A stretch of DNA of 64,000 nt from an uncultured Alphaproteobacteria bacterium. Lineage in GTDB: Bacteria > Pseudomonadota > Alphaproteobacteria > Rhodobacterales > Rhodobacteraceae. The stretch covers positions 1 through 64,000 of the forward strand of contig CACKLF010000004.1 in assembly GCA_902600895.1 (NCBI GenBank), read 5' to 3'. Every line of letters begins with the position of its first letter. The stretch's first letter is position 1. Made by a program: the position numbers and the translations under genes. Shown one piece after another: positions 19,321 to 28,824 of the stretch. The notes below the pieces were generated by a model. The model ran no database searches. It had not been told where the DNA came from and saw nothing but the letters and a program-made list of their open reading frames with translations.

Positions 19321-21072
19321 CTACACTAATACTGCCCCAGTAGAGTCTATTGAGTTCTTGTCACCAAACTCTCCAAGGATCATTTCATTATGGGCTTTAC
19401 CTGAAGGTATCATTGGAAAGCAATTTTCATGCTTTTCAACAACGCAGTTAAAAATTACTGGCCCTTGAAAGTTAATCATTTCATTTATTGCATCGTCTAA
19501 ATCATTCGGATTATCACACGTAATACCCTTTACACCATATGCATCGGCTAATTTTTCAAAGTCAGGAAGTGACGCTGACCAGCTGTGTGAATAACGTTCC
19601 CCATGAAGAAGTTCTTGCCATTGTCTAACCATTCCCAAACGCTCATTATTCAAGATGAATTGCTTAACAGGAAGCCCATATTGGACTGCAGTTCCCAGTT
19701 CTTGCATATTCATGAGCCAACTTGCCTCACCAGCTATATTTATAACAAGAGATTGTGGATAAGCAATTTGGACACCTATAGACGCTGGAAACCCATATCC
19801 CATTGTGCCTAATCCTCCAGAAGTCATCCACCTATTAGGCTCTTCAAATTTCATATACTGTGCTGCCCACATCTGGTGTTGGCCAACTTCGGTGGTTATA
19901 TACCGATCGAAATTAGATGTTAGCTTCTCAAGCCTATCAATTGCATATTGTGGTTTTATTGTATTTCCGTATTGCCGATAAGCTAGACATTTGACTTTTT
20001 TCCAGTCATTTATTTTATTCCACCAATTTTTGACCGATTCCCTTTGCGTTTCTTTCCCACATTTTTCCCACTTTTTAATTATTGCCTTCAATGCTAACTC
20101 AATATCAGACACCAGTGGCACATCAACTTGAATATTTTTGTTTATAGAAGATGGGTCTATATCTACGTGAACCTTAAAAGAATTTGGGCTGAAGGCATCT
20201 GTGCGTCCAGTAATTCTGTCATCAAATCTGGCACCAATGCAAAGTAGTAGATCGCAATCATGCATTGCCATATTTGCTTCGTAAGTTCCGTGCATGCCTA
20301 GCATACCCAACCAATTTTCTCCCGATGCTGGGTAACATCCTAAGCCCATTAGTGTAGATGTGATTGGAAAATTTGTTTTGGATACGAGCATTCTGAGTAA
20401 ATTGGAGGCCTTTTTCCCAGAATTTATCACTCCCCCTCCTGAGTAAATAACTGGTTTTTTGGCCATCGTTATAGCATCAACTATCTTTTCAACTGAAGTT
20501 TTTTGAGGTTTAGCTGGCTTTATATGGTATGTTTGCTGTATTTCATTCGGTTCGATGTAAATACCACCAGCGAACTGAACATCTTTTGGAATATCCACTA
20601 ATACTGGGCCTGGTCGCCCTGTCATAGCCACGTGAAAAGCTGTATGAATAGTTTTAGCCAGCTTATTTGTATCCTTAACTAGCCAATTGTGTTTTGTACA
20701 TGGCCTGGTAATTCCTACGGTATCTGCTTCCTGAAAGGCATCATTTCCAATCATGAAGGTGGGTACTTGACCAGTTAATACTACCAATGGAATGCTATCC
20801 ATTAAAGCATCTGTCAAACCAGTTACCGCATTTGTAGCTCCTGGTCCTGATGTGACAAGTACCACCCCTGGCTTTCCAGTTGATCTTGCGTATCCTTCTG
20901 CAGCGTGCACAGCCCCTTGCTCATGTCTCACAAGTATATGATTAATACTTTTTTCTTTAAAAATCTCATCGTAGATTGGTAAAACAGCTCCACCGGGATA
21001 ACCAAATACGGTATCTACCCCTTGAGATATCAGTGCTTTAATTACAATTTCTGCGCCAGTATTAGTTTTCAA
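19321..21072 (-). CDS. ilvI: Acetolactate synthase large (catalytic) subunit
   Basis: Thiamine-diphosphate enzyme making acetolactate from pyruvate, or acetohydroxybutyrate with 2-oxobutyrate, for branched-chain amino acids. The 583 aa include the GYPGGAVLPIYDE and LVRHEQGAVHAAEGYARSTG region with the ThDP-activating Glu, TSGPGATNAVTGL, the FAD-binding middle domain (IGARFDDRITG) and the ThDP site GEASWLMNMQELGTAV...NNERLGMVRQWQ. The signature GDGS is here AGEAS, with Glu in place of the usual metal-binding Asp, which is worth checking. TTG start with AGGGTG about 8 nt upstream. Confidence 0.95.
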   Translation of the reverse strand: MKTNTGAEIVIKALISQGVDTVFGYPGGAVLPIYDEIFKEKSINHILVRHEQGAVHAAEGYARSTGKPGVVLVTSGPGATNAVTGLTDALMDSIPLVVLTGQVPTFMIGNDAFQEADTVGITRPCTKHNWLVKDTNKLAKTIHTAFHVAMTGRPGPVLVDIPKDVQFAGGIYIEPNEIQQTYHIKPAKPQKTSVEKIVDAITMAKKPVIYSGGGVINSGKKASNLLRMLVSKTNFPITSTLMGLGCYPASGENWLGMLGMHGTYEANMAMHDCDLLLCIGARFDDRITGRTDAFSPNSFKVHVDIDPSSINKNIQVDVPLVSDIELALKAIIKKWEKCGKETQRESVKNWWNKINDWKKVKCLAYRQYGNTIKPQYAIDRLEKLTSNFDRYITTEVGQHQMWAAQYMKFEEPNRWMTSGGLGTMGYGFPASIGVQIAYPQSLVINIAGEASWLMNMQELGTAVQYGLPVKQFILNNERLGMVRQWQELLHGERYSHSWSASLPDFEKLADAYGVKGITCDNPNDLDDAINEMINFQGPVIFNCVVEKHENCFPMIPSGKAHNEMILGEFGDKNSIDSTGAVLV

Positions 21073-21315
21073 AATATTACACCCTATAACATAAGTAATT
21101 CATAAATATGATAAAATGAATAATTGATGCTCGTCAATACAATAGATGCAATATATTCCTTAATATTCGAGTAATTTGCTTGGGTGTAATTTATGGTCTT
21201 CCGTGACGGAGTTCACCTATCTGTGATATAGAGCTTGCTATCTTAAAATTTTTTTTATATTTTAAATGATTGTTCCTTTTTTAGGAATGTTCAACAAAAA
21301 CTGAGGGAGAATTAC

Positions 21316-22410
21316 ATGAAACGTCGTGATTTTATTACAAAAGCTGGAATTGGTGGGGCTGGTGCAGTTGCAGCAACTACTCTTGCTGCTCCAGCTGTTG
21401 CACAAGAGCGAATAGAAATGGCAATAGTTGCAACTTGGGGCCGTGACTTTCCAGGGCTTGGAACTGGCGCCCAGCGATATGCCCAAAAAATCCAAGATTT
21501 ATCAGATGGTCGTATCCAAGTGAGCTACTATGCCGCTAATGAGCGAGTAGGAGCTTTTGACAGCTTTGACGAGGTGGCCTCTGGAAATGCTCAAGGTTAT
21601 CATGCAGCTGACTATTATTGGAAAGGCAGACATCCGGGTTGGGCATACTTTACCGCTGTTCCGTTTGGAATGACCTACGATGAGATTAATGCTTGGATTC
21701 GCTATGGTGGCGGTCAAGAATTGTGGGATGAGTTGGCTGCTGAATTTGGCTTAAAGTCAATCATGTGTGGAAATACTGGTACTCAAGCAGGTGGTTGGTT
21801 CAATAAAGAGATAAATTCTCCCGATGATTTTAACGGATTAAAAATGCGTATTCCAGGTTTGGGTGGTGATGTTATCGGAAAACTTGGCGGATCGCCAGTT
21901 ACTGTTCCCGGTGGTCAGATTTATGAAAACTTGGTTTCTGGAGCTATAGATGCCACAGAGTGGGTTGGAGCTTGGAATGATGAAATAATGAAATTTTATG
22001 AAGCTGCCAAATTTTATTACACTGCAGGAATGCATGAGCCAGGTTCTATGATTGCTGCAGGGTTCAATTTAAAATGGTGGTCTGATCTGTCTGACACGGA
22101 TCGAGCAATTATTGAAGCCGCTGCTACAGCAGAAAACGAGATGATGATGAGTGAATACAACGGAAAATCTGGTGCTGCTTTCGCTCGCCTTACAAACGAT
22201 CACGGAGTTAAGGTACGTTCATTTAACGATGATGTTTGGGATGCTATGGCAGAAGCGGCTGACGAAGTATTTGAAGAGGCTAGAGCGCACTCTGATCTGG
22301 CAAATCGCATTCATGAGAGTTTTGAAGCTGGTATGAATGGTATCGGTGGTTGGCTTGGAACCACAACAGGTGAGTATCTCACCCAAAGAAACCGAATTAG
22401 AGGTATCTAG
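21316..22410 (+). CDS. dctP: TRAP transporter solute-binding protein (DctP family), Tat-exported
   Basis: Periplasmic receptor of a tripartite ATP-independent periplasmic transporter, 364 aa. The N-terminus MKRRDFITKAGIGGAGA followed by LAAPAVAQ is a twin-arginine signal with an AxA cleavage site. The mature protein has the DctP blocks FPGLGTGAQRYA, YHAADYYWKGRHPGW and the substrate-helix GLKMRIPGLGGDVIGKLGG, and GAIDATEWVG. This subgroup resembles receptors for 2-oxo/monocarboxylates, but the ligand is inferred only. GAGGGAGA upstream gives a strong ribosome-binding site. The two membrane subunits follow. Confidence 0.93.
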   Translation: MKRRDFITKAGIGGAGAVAATTLAAPAVAQERIEMAIVATWGRDFPGLGTGAQRYAQKIQDLSDGRIQVSYYAANERVGAFDSFDEVASGNAQGYHAADYYWKGRHPGWAYFTAVPFGMTYDEINAWIRYGGGQELWDELAAEFGLKSIMCGNTGTQAGGWFNKEINSPDDFNGLKMRIPGLGGDVIGKLGGSPVTVPGGQIYENLVSGAIDATEWVGAWNDEIMKFYEAAKFYYTAGMHEPGSMIAAGFNLKWWSDLSDTDRAIIEAAATAENEMMMSEYNGKSGAAFARLTNDHGVKVRSFNDDVWDAMAEAADEVFEEARAHSDLANRIHESFEAGMNGIGGWLGTTTGEYLTQRNRIRGI

Positions 22411-22439
22411 TCTAAGATACATCTAATTTTACAGAAACA

Positions 22440-22466
22440 GTGCAGAGCATAACATTAGCTCTGCAC
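22440..22466 (+). promoter_or_regulatory. Stem-loop between dctP and dctQ
   Basis: GTGCAGAGC at 22440-22448 and GCTCTGCAC at 22458-22466 form a perfect 9-bp stem with a 9-nt loop. No T-run follows. A hairpin at this place usually protects or partly terminates the receptor mRNA so that the binding protein is made in excess over the membrane subunits. It also argues against the GTG at 22440 as the dctQ start. Confidence 0.7.
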
Positions 22467-22490
22467 ACCTTAAGACGGTGGTCAGCAAAA

Positions 22491-23489
22491 ATGAAGCCAT
22501 TTCGATCAATGAATATAATACATTATATTGCTTTGGCGAGTGCATTTTTGGGTGCAGTTTTTGTAGGTAATAACTTCCTAACGTACATTTTTGATTTTCC
22601 AGGAGTTTCGGGTACACTCGCTCCAATTGGTTTAAATGTGTATAAACCTGTATCCGAAAGTTATACAGCTGGCGCTTACGTAATTGGAATGATACAAACT
22701 GTCTCTTACATCTTAGCTATTTTATTGCCTTTATTTATCATTTCGAACCGCTTGAAGTGGCGAGATGACAGCTTCACGAATTCGTGTGCTGAGGTAATCG
22801 TGGCTAGTGCCTTTTGGGCTGTAATGTTTATAGGGATTGCTGATGCAATAATTTCCTTTGTCAGAATAGAGGGTATATTACCCTCGATAGTTGGAGACGA
22901 CTTAGCTCTATCCTTGGGGAAACCCGCTTTTAGAGGAACTTTCGTGCACCTACCCCTCTTATTTCTTGGCACAATGATTGCAATTTTCAGAAAAGGCATT
23001 GATTTCATTTGGCTAGCTCTATTAATTGTTCTGGGTGAGCTTCTAATCGTTATAACTAGATTTATTTTTTCATATGAGCAAGCATTCATGGGTGACTTGG
23101 TCAGATTTTGGTATGCTGGGTTATTTTTATTTTCCAGCGCCTATACTCTTGTACATGAAGGACACGTTAGAGTTGACGTGCTCTATGCTAGTTTCACGGA
23201 TAAGAGTAAATCCTACACTAACATACTTGGATCGTTAATACTTGGTATACCTCTATGCTGGGTTGTATTAATTCGCGGTTTATGGAGTGAGTCTTCTCCA
23301 TTTAACTTAGCTTTGCTAAATTTTGAGGTTACACAACAGGGCTTTGGTATGTACGTAAAATATTTAATGTCAGGTTTTTTAATAATTTTTGCCCTTTCAA
23401 TGCTTTTCCAGTTTTGTAGTTATATCATTTATTATATTAATAAACTTGAGCATAATGAAGAGTTAGTCGAAGGTATAGAGGTAAAATAG
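22491..23489 (+). CDS. dctQ: TRAP transporter small permease (DctQ), enlarged form
   Basis: Membrane subunit pairing with DctM. At about 332 aa it is roughly twice the length of a typical four-helix DctQ. The N-terminal half has extra hydrophobic segments (around residues 10-150 of this start) and the DctQ-like domain is the C-terminal half, with LVRFWYAGLFLFSSAYTLVHEGHVRVDVLY, the usual signature. ATG 22491 is chosen because the upstream GTG at 22440 lies in the stem-loop. A gap of 9 bp precedes dctM. Confidence 0.82.
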   Translation: MKPFRSMNIIHYIALASAFLGAVFVGNNFLTYIFDFPGVSGTLAPIGLNVYKPVSESYTAGAYVIGMIQTVSYILAILLPLFIISNRLKWRDDSFTNSCAEVIVASAFWAVMFIGIADAIISFVRIEGILPSIVGDDLALSLGKPAFRGTFVHLPLLFLGTMIAIFRKGIDFIWLALLIVLGELLIVITRFIFSYEQAFMGDLVRFWYAGLFLFSSAYTLVHEGHVRVDVLYASFTDKSKSYTNILGSLILGIPLCWVVLIRGLWSESSPFNLALLNFEVTQQGFGMYVKYLMSGFLIIFALSMLFQFCSYIIYYINKLEHNEELVEGIEVK

Positions 23490-23498
23490 GTCACTGGC

Positions 23499-26141
23499 AT
23501 GGAGCTATATTTTTTAATACTTTTATTTATGGTAATGATGGGCGCGTTGGCATTTGGTTTCCCGGTTGCATTCGCTCTGCCTGGCTCTGCTATTGTGACG
23601 ATTGGGTTAGCAGCAGTAGCTGGTTTATTGTTTTTTGGAGATGTAAAGGCATTTTTTGCCCAAGACGGTCCAGTGGAATGGTTATCAGCAGGAGTTATGA
23701 ACTTCAGGGCGATTTATTATGACTTTGAAAGAGATACACTTATTGCCATCCCTCTATTTATTTTTATGGGCATTATGTTGCAAAGATCTCGCATAGCCGA
23801 AGATCTTTTGATGACAATGGCAGGGCTTTTTGGCCCAGTACCGGGAGGCTTGGGAATATCAGTAGTATTCGTAGGAGCATTGTTAGCAGCTACTACCGGA
23901 ATTGTAGGAGCTACCGTTGTGGCGATGGGGTTAATTTCTTTGCCGTCGATGATGCGTAATAGATATTCTCCATCGTTAGCTTCAGGAACAATTTGTGCTT
24001 CGGGAACGCTAGGTCAAATTATTCCACCTTCTATTGTTCTGATTATATTAGCAGACCAGCTTGGATCAGCTTCAGATCAAGCTTCTGCTATGCGCCAATC
24101 ACAATATAAAACTGCCACTGGCGAATTTACTATGCCTTCAGCGTTAGATGTAACTTCAACATCAGCAGGAGATATGTTTTTAGGAGCATTTTTGCCTGGC
24201 ATTGTGTTAGTTTTAGTATACTTCACCTACATCTTAATTACAGCGCTGATTAGACCTTCAATGGCCCCAGCTGTTCCAAACCCTCTTGGGTTTACCAAAG
24301 AATTTTTGTTTAAGGTATTGTTTTCCTTAGTACCTCCATTGGTGCTTATTTTTTTAGTTTTAGGGTCAATCATTATGGGAATCGCTACCGTTAATCAAGC
24401 TGGTGCGATAGGGGCAGTTGGAGCTACGATAATGGCTGGGTATAAACTATTTGAGGATCGGAAGGGAGCATTGTACCCAGCAGCGCTTGCGCTGGTATCA
24501 ATAATAGGAATTCTGACATTGATTAACTTTTACGATTTAAATGTAAAAAATTTAGCTGTTACTCAAAATCACATACCGGTCCTTTTCGCGGTAGCGCTTA
24601 CTATTGCCATGGTGTTTTCTATAGGATGGTCGATATGGAGAACATTCGTAGCCAACAATACTCTTAAGGAAGTAATGATAGAAACTTCAAAGACTACCTC
24701 AATGGTATTTATCATTTTACTAGGTGCTGCAATGCTGACTGCCGCTTTTAGGGGCTTTGGAGGTGAGGAATATGTGAAGGATTTTTTGCAAAGTCTCCCC
24801 GGTGGTTTTTGGTCACAATTTATAGTGGTGATGGCTGTTATCTTTGTACTGGGCTTTTTCCTGGATTTTATAGAAATTGCCGTTGTCGTAGTTCCTATTG
24901 TAGCGCCTATACTCCTTGCCGATCCTAGTGCAAATATAACAGCAGTTTGGCTTGGAGTAATGATTGGAGTAAATATTCAAACTAGCTTTCTAACACCGCC
25001 GTTTGGTTTTGCCTTGTTTTATCTTCGCGGCGTTGCATCTAAAGCAATAAAGACCATAGATATATATAGAGGCGTGGTTCCATTCATCATTTTGCAACTG
25101 ATCGCACTAGTTATAGTGGGTACGTTTCCTCCTTTGGTAAACTATTTGCCAAACCGCTTTTATTTATCTTCGTTCAATGCTCCACCACCTATGAACCCAC
25201 GATTGCAGTATTGTGTTGAAGAATATTTGGCGGAAGAGTTAGAAAGTAATAAGGATACTATTACAAGTGATATTCAAAATTTATCTGAAATCAACTATCT
25301 GATTATACCAGAAAAAATTCAGGATAAAATCACTCAGGCTCAGGCTGATGCTTTTTCAGTTTTCCCAAAGTTTACAGCTGTCAAAAAAGCTCAAGAAATA
25401 GTAGACAGTGCAACAGTGGCTTACTCTGTTATTCATGGTGAGGTTAGAATAATCCAAAGAGAAATTAGAAAGATAGAGAAAAGAATAAAGCGTTTAAAGC
25501 GGGAAAAACAAGTGACCGACAGCGTAACCGAGCGAGATCATATTCAGAAAGAAATATCAGAGGCTGAGAAGAATATGGCTAAACTGGTGTCTTCTATACC
25601 AAAAGAGTGGGAGAGAGTGTCGGGTGAATATCAGGACAAGCTGAAAGTTTTAACAAAAGCCCAGAGAATGTTCCGACGGGCAATGGATGACTCTTTTGAG
25701 GGCATAACAGACTCCATTTCAATAATATCATCTGGTAATTCTTTGCAGCTTTTTAGAGCTGACTTTAATCAACTGATGAATAGCCTTGAAGGTTTAGACA
25801 ATGAGGCTAAACAAGAGGCAATAAAAGAATTGTCAAAAAAATTAAGTGGAATTGCTGGTGTGAGTGGTATCAAATCGATTTTGAGTAAGGCCCGCAAGCA
25901 ATTCAAAAAAGATAAGAATGAAGAGGCTCTTGAATTGATGGATAAAGCAGGTCTCTCTATCGAAAGTGATATTGCATGGCGTAAAACTGCTGTAGCGGAA
26001 GTACTTCCTTTGCTTGTTAAATTTCAACAAGATACGGCATTTAATATTGGTCTAAGGGGTCAAGAGAGATTACCTAAATTCCTCGTGCCAAGAATATCGC
26101 GATGCAAATCTGGTCATCAAGATATCTCCTTAAGCTTCTGA
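23499..26141 (+). CDS. dctM: TRAP transporter large permease (DctM) with long C-terminal extension
   Basis: The 12-TM substrate-translocating subunit. DctM features include FGFPVAFALPGSAI, LIAIPLFIFMGIMLQRSRIAEDLL, GGLGISVVFVGALLAATTGIVGATVVAMG, and FFLDFIEIAVVVVPI with TSFLTPPFGFALFYLRG near residue 500. The chain is 880 aa, about double the usual 430. Two insertions are evident: a loop after SGTICASGTLGQIIPPS, and a C-terminal tail of over 300 residues (from about 560) that is hydrophilic and strongly coiled-coil (REIRKIEKRIKRLKREKQ and following). The tail's function is unknown; it may be typical of this TRAP subfamily in marine Rhodobacterales. Confidence 0.9.
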   Translation: MELYFLILLFMVMMGALAFGFPVAFALPGSAIVTIGLAAVAGLLFFGDVKAFFAQDGPVEWLSAGVMNFRAIYYDFERDTLIAIPLFIFMGIMLQRSRIAEDLLMTMAGLFGPVPGGLGISVVFVGALLAATTGIVGATVVAMGLISLPSMMRNRYSPSLASGTICASGTLGQIIPPSIVLIILADQLGSASDQASAMRQSQYKTATGEFTMPSALDVTSTSAGDMFLGAFLPGIVLVLVYFTYILITALIRPSMAPAVPNPLGFTKEFLFKVLFSLVPPLVLIFLVLGSIIMGIATVNQAGAIGAVGATIMAGYKLFEDRKGALYPAALALVSIIGILTLINFYDLNVKNLAVTQNHIPVLFAVALTIAMVFSIGWSIWRTFVANNTLKEVMIETSKTTSMVFIILLGAAMLTAAFRGFGGEEYVKDFLQSLPGGFWSQFIVVMAVIFVLGFFLDFIEIAVVVVPIVAPILLADPSANITAVWLGVMIGVNIQTSFLTPPFGFALFYLRGVASKAIKTIDIYRGVVPFIILQLIALVIVGTFPPLVNYLPNRFYLSSFNAPPPMNPRLQYCVEEYLAEELESNKDTITSDIQNLSEINYLIIPEKIQDKITQAQADAFSVFPKFTAVKKAQEIVDSATVAYSVIHGEVRIIQREIRKIEKRIKRLKREKQVTDSVTERDHIQKEISEAEKNMAKLVSSIPKEWERVSGEYQDKLKVLTKAQRMFRRAMDDSFEGITDSISIISSGNSLQLFRADFNQLMNSLEGLDNEAKQEAIKELSKKLSGIAGVSGIKSILSKARKQFKKDKNEEALELMDKAGLSIESDIAWRKTAVAEVLPLLVKFQQDTAFNIGLRGQERLPKFLVPRISRCKSGHQDISLSF

Positions 26142-26157
26142 AAAAGGTTGCCTTTTC
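26136..26157. terminator. Stem-loop at the dctM/bpt convergent junction
   Basis: CTGAAAAAGG and CCTTTTCAG form a 9-bp stem with one bulged A across the dctM stop codon. It sits between two convergent genes, so it may terminate both, but no clear T-run follows on either strand. Confidence 0.4.
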
Positions 26158-26159
26158 AG

Positions 26160-26939
26160 CTAAGGAAGTGATATCGGATTTCTATCAGGTGGAATAAAAG
26201 AATTATTTTTTTTCACTTGTGCCTCATTATTGTATGGGATCCATTTTCCTTTAAAATATTGCTCCAAGGGTGAAAAATGCCGTTTATACTTCATTTTAGG
26301 ACTCTCTTCGATAAGATATCCTAAGTATAAATATCGCAATCCGAGCTCTCTAACAATATTGATATGGTCTAATATCATAAATTTGCCAAGACTACTCTTG
26401 GACAAGTTTATGTCATAAAACGAATAAACCATAGATAGACCATCAGAAATTGTATCTGTAAGGCTTACTGCTACAAGTTTATCCTCCTGATAGTATTCAT
26501 AAACTGTTGTGGATACATTGCTCTCTTCAATCATAGATGAAAATTCATAATTATCCATCTCAGACATTCCTCCACCATAATGCCTGCTTTTTAGATAATT
26601 TTTAAATAAATCAAATTGATCTTCAGTTGCCCAAGGTGCGCAAGCATACCTTTTTACTTCACTGTTCTTACGCAGAATTCTTCTATCAGACTTGGAGAAT
26701 TCATAGTTTTCAACTGGAATTCTTACAGAGCTACATGAATTGCATTTCTGACAATTTGGACGGTAAATGATATTTTGAGATCTTCTAAATCCTTGTTGTG
26801 ATAATTTGTCATTTAATGATTGAGCTTTTTGCCCATTTAGAGTGGTAAACAGTTTCCTCTCCAAAAAACCCTCTCTATAAGGGCATGGCTGATTACCCGT
26901 GATGTAAAATTGGGGTGAAATATTAGGGCTATGTTTCAT
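26160..26939 (-). CDS. bpt: Aspartate/glutamate leucyltransferase (Bpt/Ate-type)
   Basis: Transfers an amino acid from aminoacyl-tRNA to the N-terminus of proteins, marking them for ClpS/ClpAP degradation (N-degron pathway). It has the N-terminal CPYREGFLERKLFTTL with YRPNCQKCNSCSSVRIPV (Cys cluster), then GNAT-like YEYYQEDKLVAVSLTD, SMVYSFYDIN, SLGKFMILDHI and YLYLGYLIEESPKMKYKRHFSP near the end. Length 259 aa is close to the bacterial Bpt norm. Bpt uses Leu-tRNA on Asp/Glu N-termini; that specificity is inferred from the family. Confidence 0.92.
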   Translation of the reverse strand: MKHSPNISPQFYITGNQPCPYREGFLERKLFTTLNGQKAQSLNDKLSQQGFRRSQNIIYRPNCQKCNSCSSVRIPVENYEFSKSDRRILRKNSEVKRYACAPWATEDQFDLFKNYLKSRHYGGGMSEMDNYEFSSMIEESNVSTTVYEYYQEDKLVAVSLTDTISDGLSMVYSFYDINLSKSSLGKFMILDHINIVRELGLRYLYLGYLIEESPKMKYKRHFSPLEQYFKGKWIPYNNEAQVKKNNSFIPPDRNPISLP

Positions 26940-27017
26940 TCGACTAATTTATAATTTAATATTGAGTATTTAATTATGAATATTACTTACATTTTAAATT
27001 AAAGTAAGTAAAAACTA

Positions 27018-27878
27018 TTATTTGCATAGTAGTGAAATTAACAATTGAATAATAAGATTTTTCTTAAAATGGTGTGGCATATGTCCAATTCCTGTTAAGC
27101 GAACTAGTTTTGATGATGATAGTTTTTCGCTTAACTTTTTTGCATGTAGGTCAAATGGAACAATTCTGTCATTTGTGCAATGGATTATTTTTGTAGGAAT
27201 TTTTATTTGTGAATATGTTGAACACATATTACCTAGTGAAAATTTTAATTCTTTTGCATCTCTAATTATCCATTCCAATGACTTTTTTCTCATGGTTAAA
27301 TCAACATTTAGGTCTTTCTTATATGTTTTAGGTACTTCCTTAGGAAAAAAAACATTTGTCAAAGTAGAATCTATAAGTGCTTTTGGTTTTATTATGGAGA
27401 TGAGTTTTGACCCTATACTTGTTAAAAAAGGAAGTCCTAGTGTATCATAAAGAAAACCAAGGCCACCTTCCCAGGGATGAGTAGGAGCAGACAGAAGCAT
27501 TAAACCTTTTACATTTTTTGGATATTTCAAAGCCATTTTAAGAGAGAGGGAACCGCCATAGCTATGTCCAATTAATATAAGGTTTCTTAGTTTCAGTAAA
27601 CTAATACATTGAAATATAAAAGATGCTTGGTCCTCTAGGGATCTCATATCTGAATTTCGATCAGAATGGCCCATACCTGGCCTATCAATTGCGATAGTTC
27701 TGTATCCAAGTAAAGATATATCAGATAATATTGAAGCACCCCAATCCCTCCAATTTGCACTTATTCCATGAATGAGTAAGATAGTTTCTGGCTTCTGGGA
27801 GTTTGGATTCAGCTCCACATAGTTCAAAGAGCCAGTTTTTACTCTTATATTTCTTTCGATAAAATGTAAGGTTGTCAT
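27018..27878 (-). CDS. Alpha/beta hydrolase
   Basis: A 286-aa alpha/beta-fold hydrolase. The oxyanion region is LLIHGISANWRDW, the nucleophile elbow is LIGHSYGGSLSLKMA (Ser near residue 105), the acid is probably Asp in HCTNDRIVPFD, and the catalytic His is in LTGIGHMPHHF. The dehalogenase/haloperoxidase-type layout does not define a substrate. It lies 9 bp after metA and could be in the same unit. No signal peptide is seen, so it should be cytoplasmic. Confidence 0.82.
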   Translation of the reverse strand: MTTLHFIERNIRVKTGSLNYVELNPNSQKPETILLIHGISANWRDWGASILSDISLLGYRTIAIDRPGMGHSDRNSDMRSLEDQASFIFQCISLLKLRNLILIGHSYGGSLSLKMALKYPKNVKGLMLLSAPTHPWEGGLGFLYDTLGLPFLTSIGSKLISIIKPKALIDSTLTNVFFPKEVPKTYKKDLNVDLTMRKKSLEWIIRDAKELKFSLGNMCSTYSQIKIPTKIIHCTNDRIVPFDLHAKKLSEKLSSSKLVRLTGIGHMPHHFKKNLIIQLLISLLCK

Positions 27879-27887
27879 TAAACTTAT

Positions 27888-28811
27888 TTAGGTCAGCAAT
27901 CCAATTTTGGAAATATCATAAGGGGTTTCTTGATATATTTCGTTTATCCAGTTCCCATAGAGCAGATGAGCATGACTTCTCCATCTATTCTCAGGAGACT
28001 TCTGTGGATCATCATTTGGGAAATAGTTTGCTGGCATTTGTACATTTATATTCTCTGAAACATCTCTGAGGTATTCGTTTTTTAGTGTCTTGCTATCATA
28101 TTCGAGGTGGTTAAAAATGTATAAATTATTGGTATTTTTCTCGGATACGAGGCATGGCCCGACCTGGTCTGAAGTTATTAGAAGCTCCAAGTCACTATTG
28201 TTCAAAATATCCTCTGTTTTGATTTCTGTCCATCTGCTTACGGGTACAATAAAATCATCTGAAAAGCCTCTCAAGTAGGGCGAGGTAGGTTTCAAGTTCA
28301 TATGTCGAAAGCAACCAAAAGCTTTTTCACTTAGTTTGTATTTTTCGATACCATGAAAATATTTTACCATGGCCATCGCTCCCCAGCATACTCCCAGTGA
28401 TGAAAAGACATTAGTTTTAGTCCATTCAAAAATTTCAATAAGTTCATCCCAATATTTGACTTCATTGAAATCTAAATGCTCAATTGGAGCTCCAGTAATA
28501 ATCAGTCCATCAAATTTTTCGTTTCGTAGCTCGTCAAAGGTGCGGTAAAACGATGACATATGTTCTTCTGGTGTATTCTTCCCTTTATAGCTGCTCACAT
28601 GTATTAGATTAAATTCAATTTGGAGAGGTGTCGCACCAATAAGACGAGCAAATTGAGTCTCTGTTTGAATTTTCTGCGGCATCAGATTTAGAAGTGCAAT
28701 TTTAAGAGGTCTAATGTCTTGTCTATTTGCATCATGATCTGACATTACCATTACACCTTCATCTTTTAAAACCCTTTTGGCTGGCAAACTGTTTGGTATT
28801 TTAATTGGCAT
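27888..28811 (-). CDS. metA: Homoserine O-acyltransferase, MetA family (acetyl-CoA type)
   Basis: Acylates homoserine for methionine synthesis. Starting at ATG 28811 the protein is 307 aa and begins [15 protein letters not shown] as MetA does. In that numbering the catalytic Cys is C142 in [10 protein letters not shown]. Residue 111, in [10 protein letters not shown], is Glu. In characterised MetA proteins Glu at 111 goes with acetyl-CoA use and Gly with succinyl-CoA, so acetyltransferase activity is predicted. The fit of both residue numbers also supports this start over an upstream frame extension to 28859. The P-loop ATPase gene ends 13 bp upstream. Confidence 0.92.
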   Translation of the reverse strand: MPIKIPNSLPAKRVLKDEGVMVMSDHDANRQDIRPLKIALLNLMPQKIQTETQFARLIGATPLQIEFNLIHVSSYKGKNTPEEHMSSFYRTFDELRNEKFDGLIITGAPIEHLDFNEVKYWDELIEIFEWTKTNVFSSLGVCWGAMAMVKYFHGIEKYKLSEKAFGCFRHMNLKPTSPYLRGFSDDFIVPVSRWTEIKTEDILNNSDLELLITSDQVGPCLVSEKNTNNLYIFNHLEYDSKTLKNEYLRDVSENINVQMPANYFPNDDPQKSPENRWRSHAHLLYGNWINEIYQETPYDISKIGLLT

Positions 28812-28824
28812 TTTGGTATCTATT

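Noticed and set aside
22440-22490. GTG start for dctQ
   Set aside because: The codon lies inside a 9-bp stem and adds residues not typical of the family.
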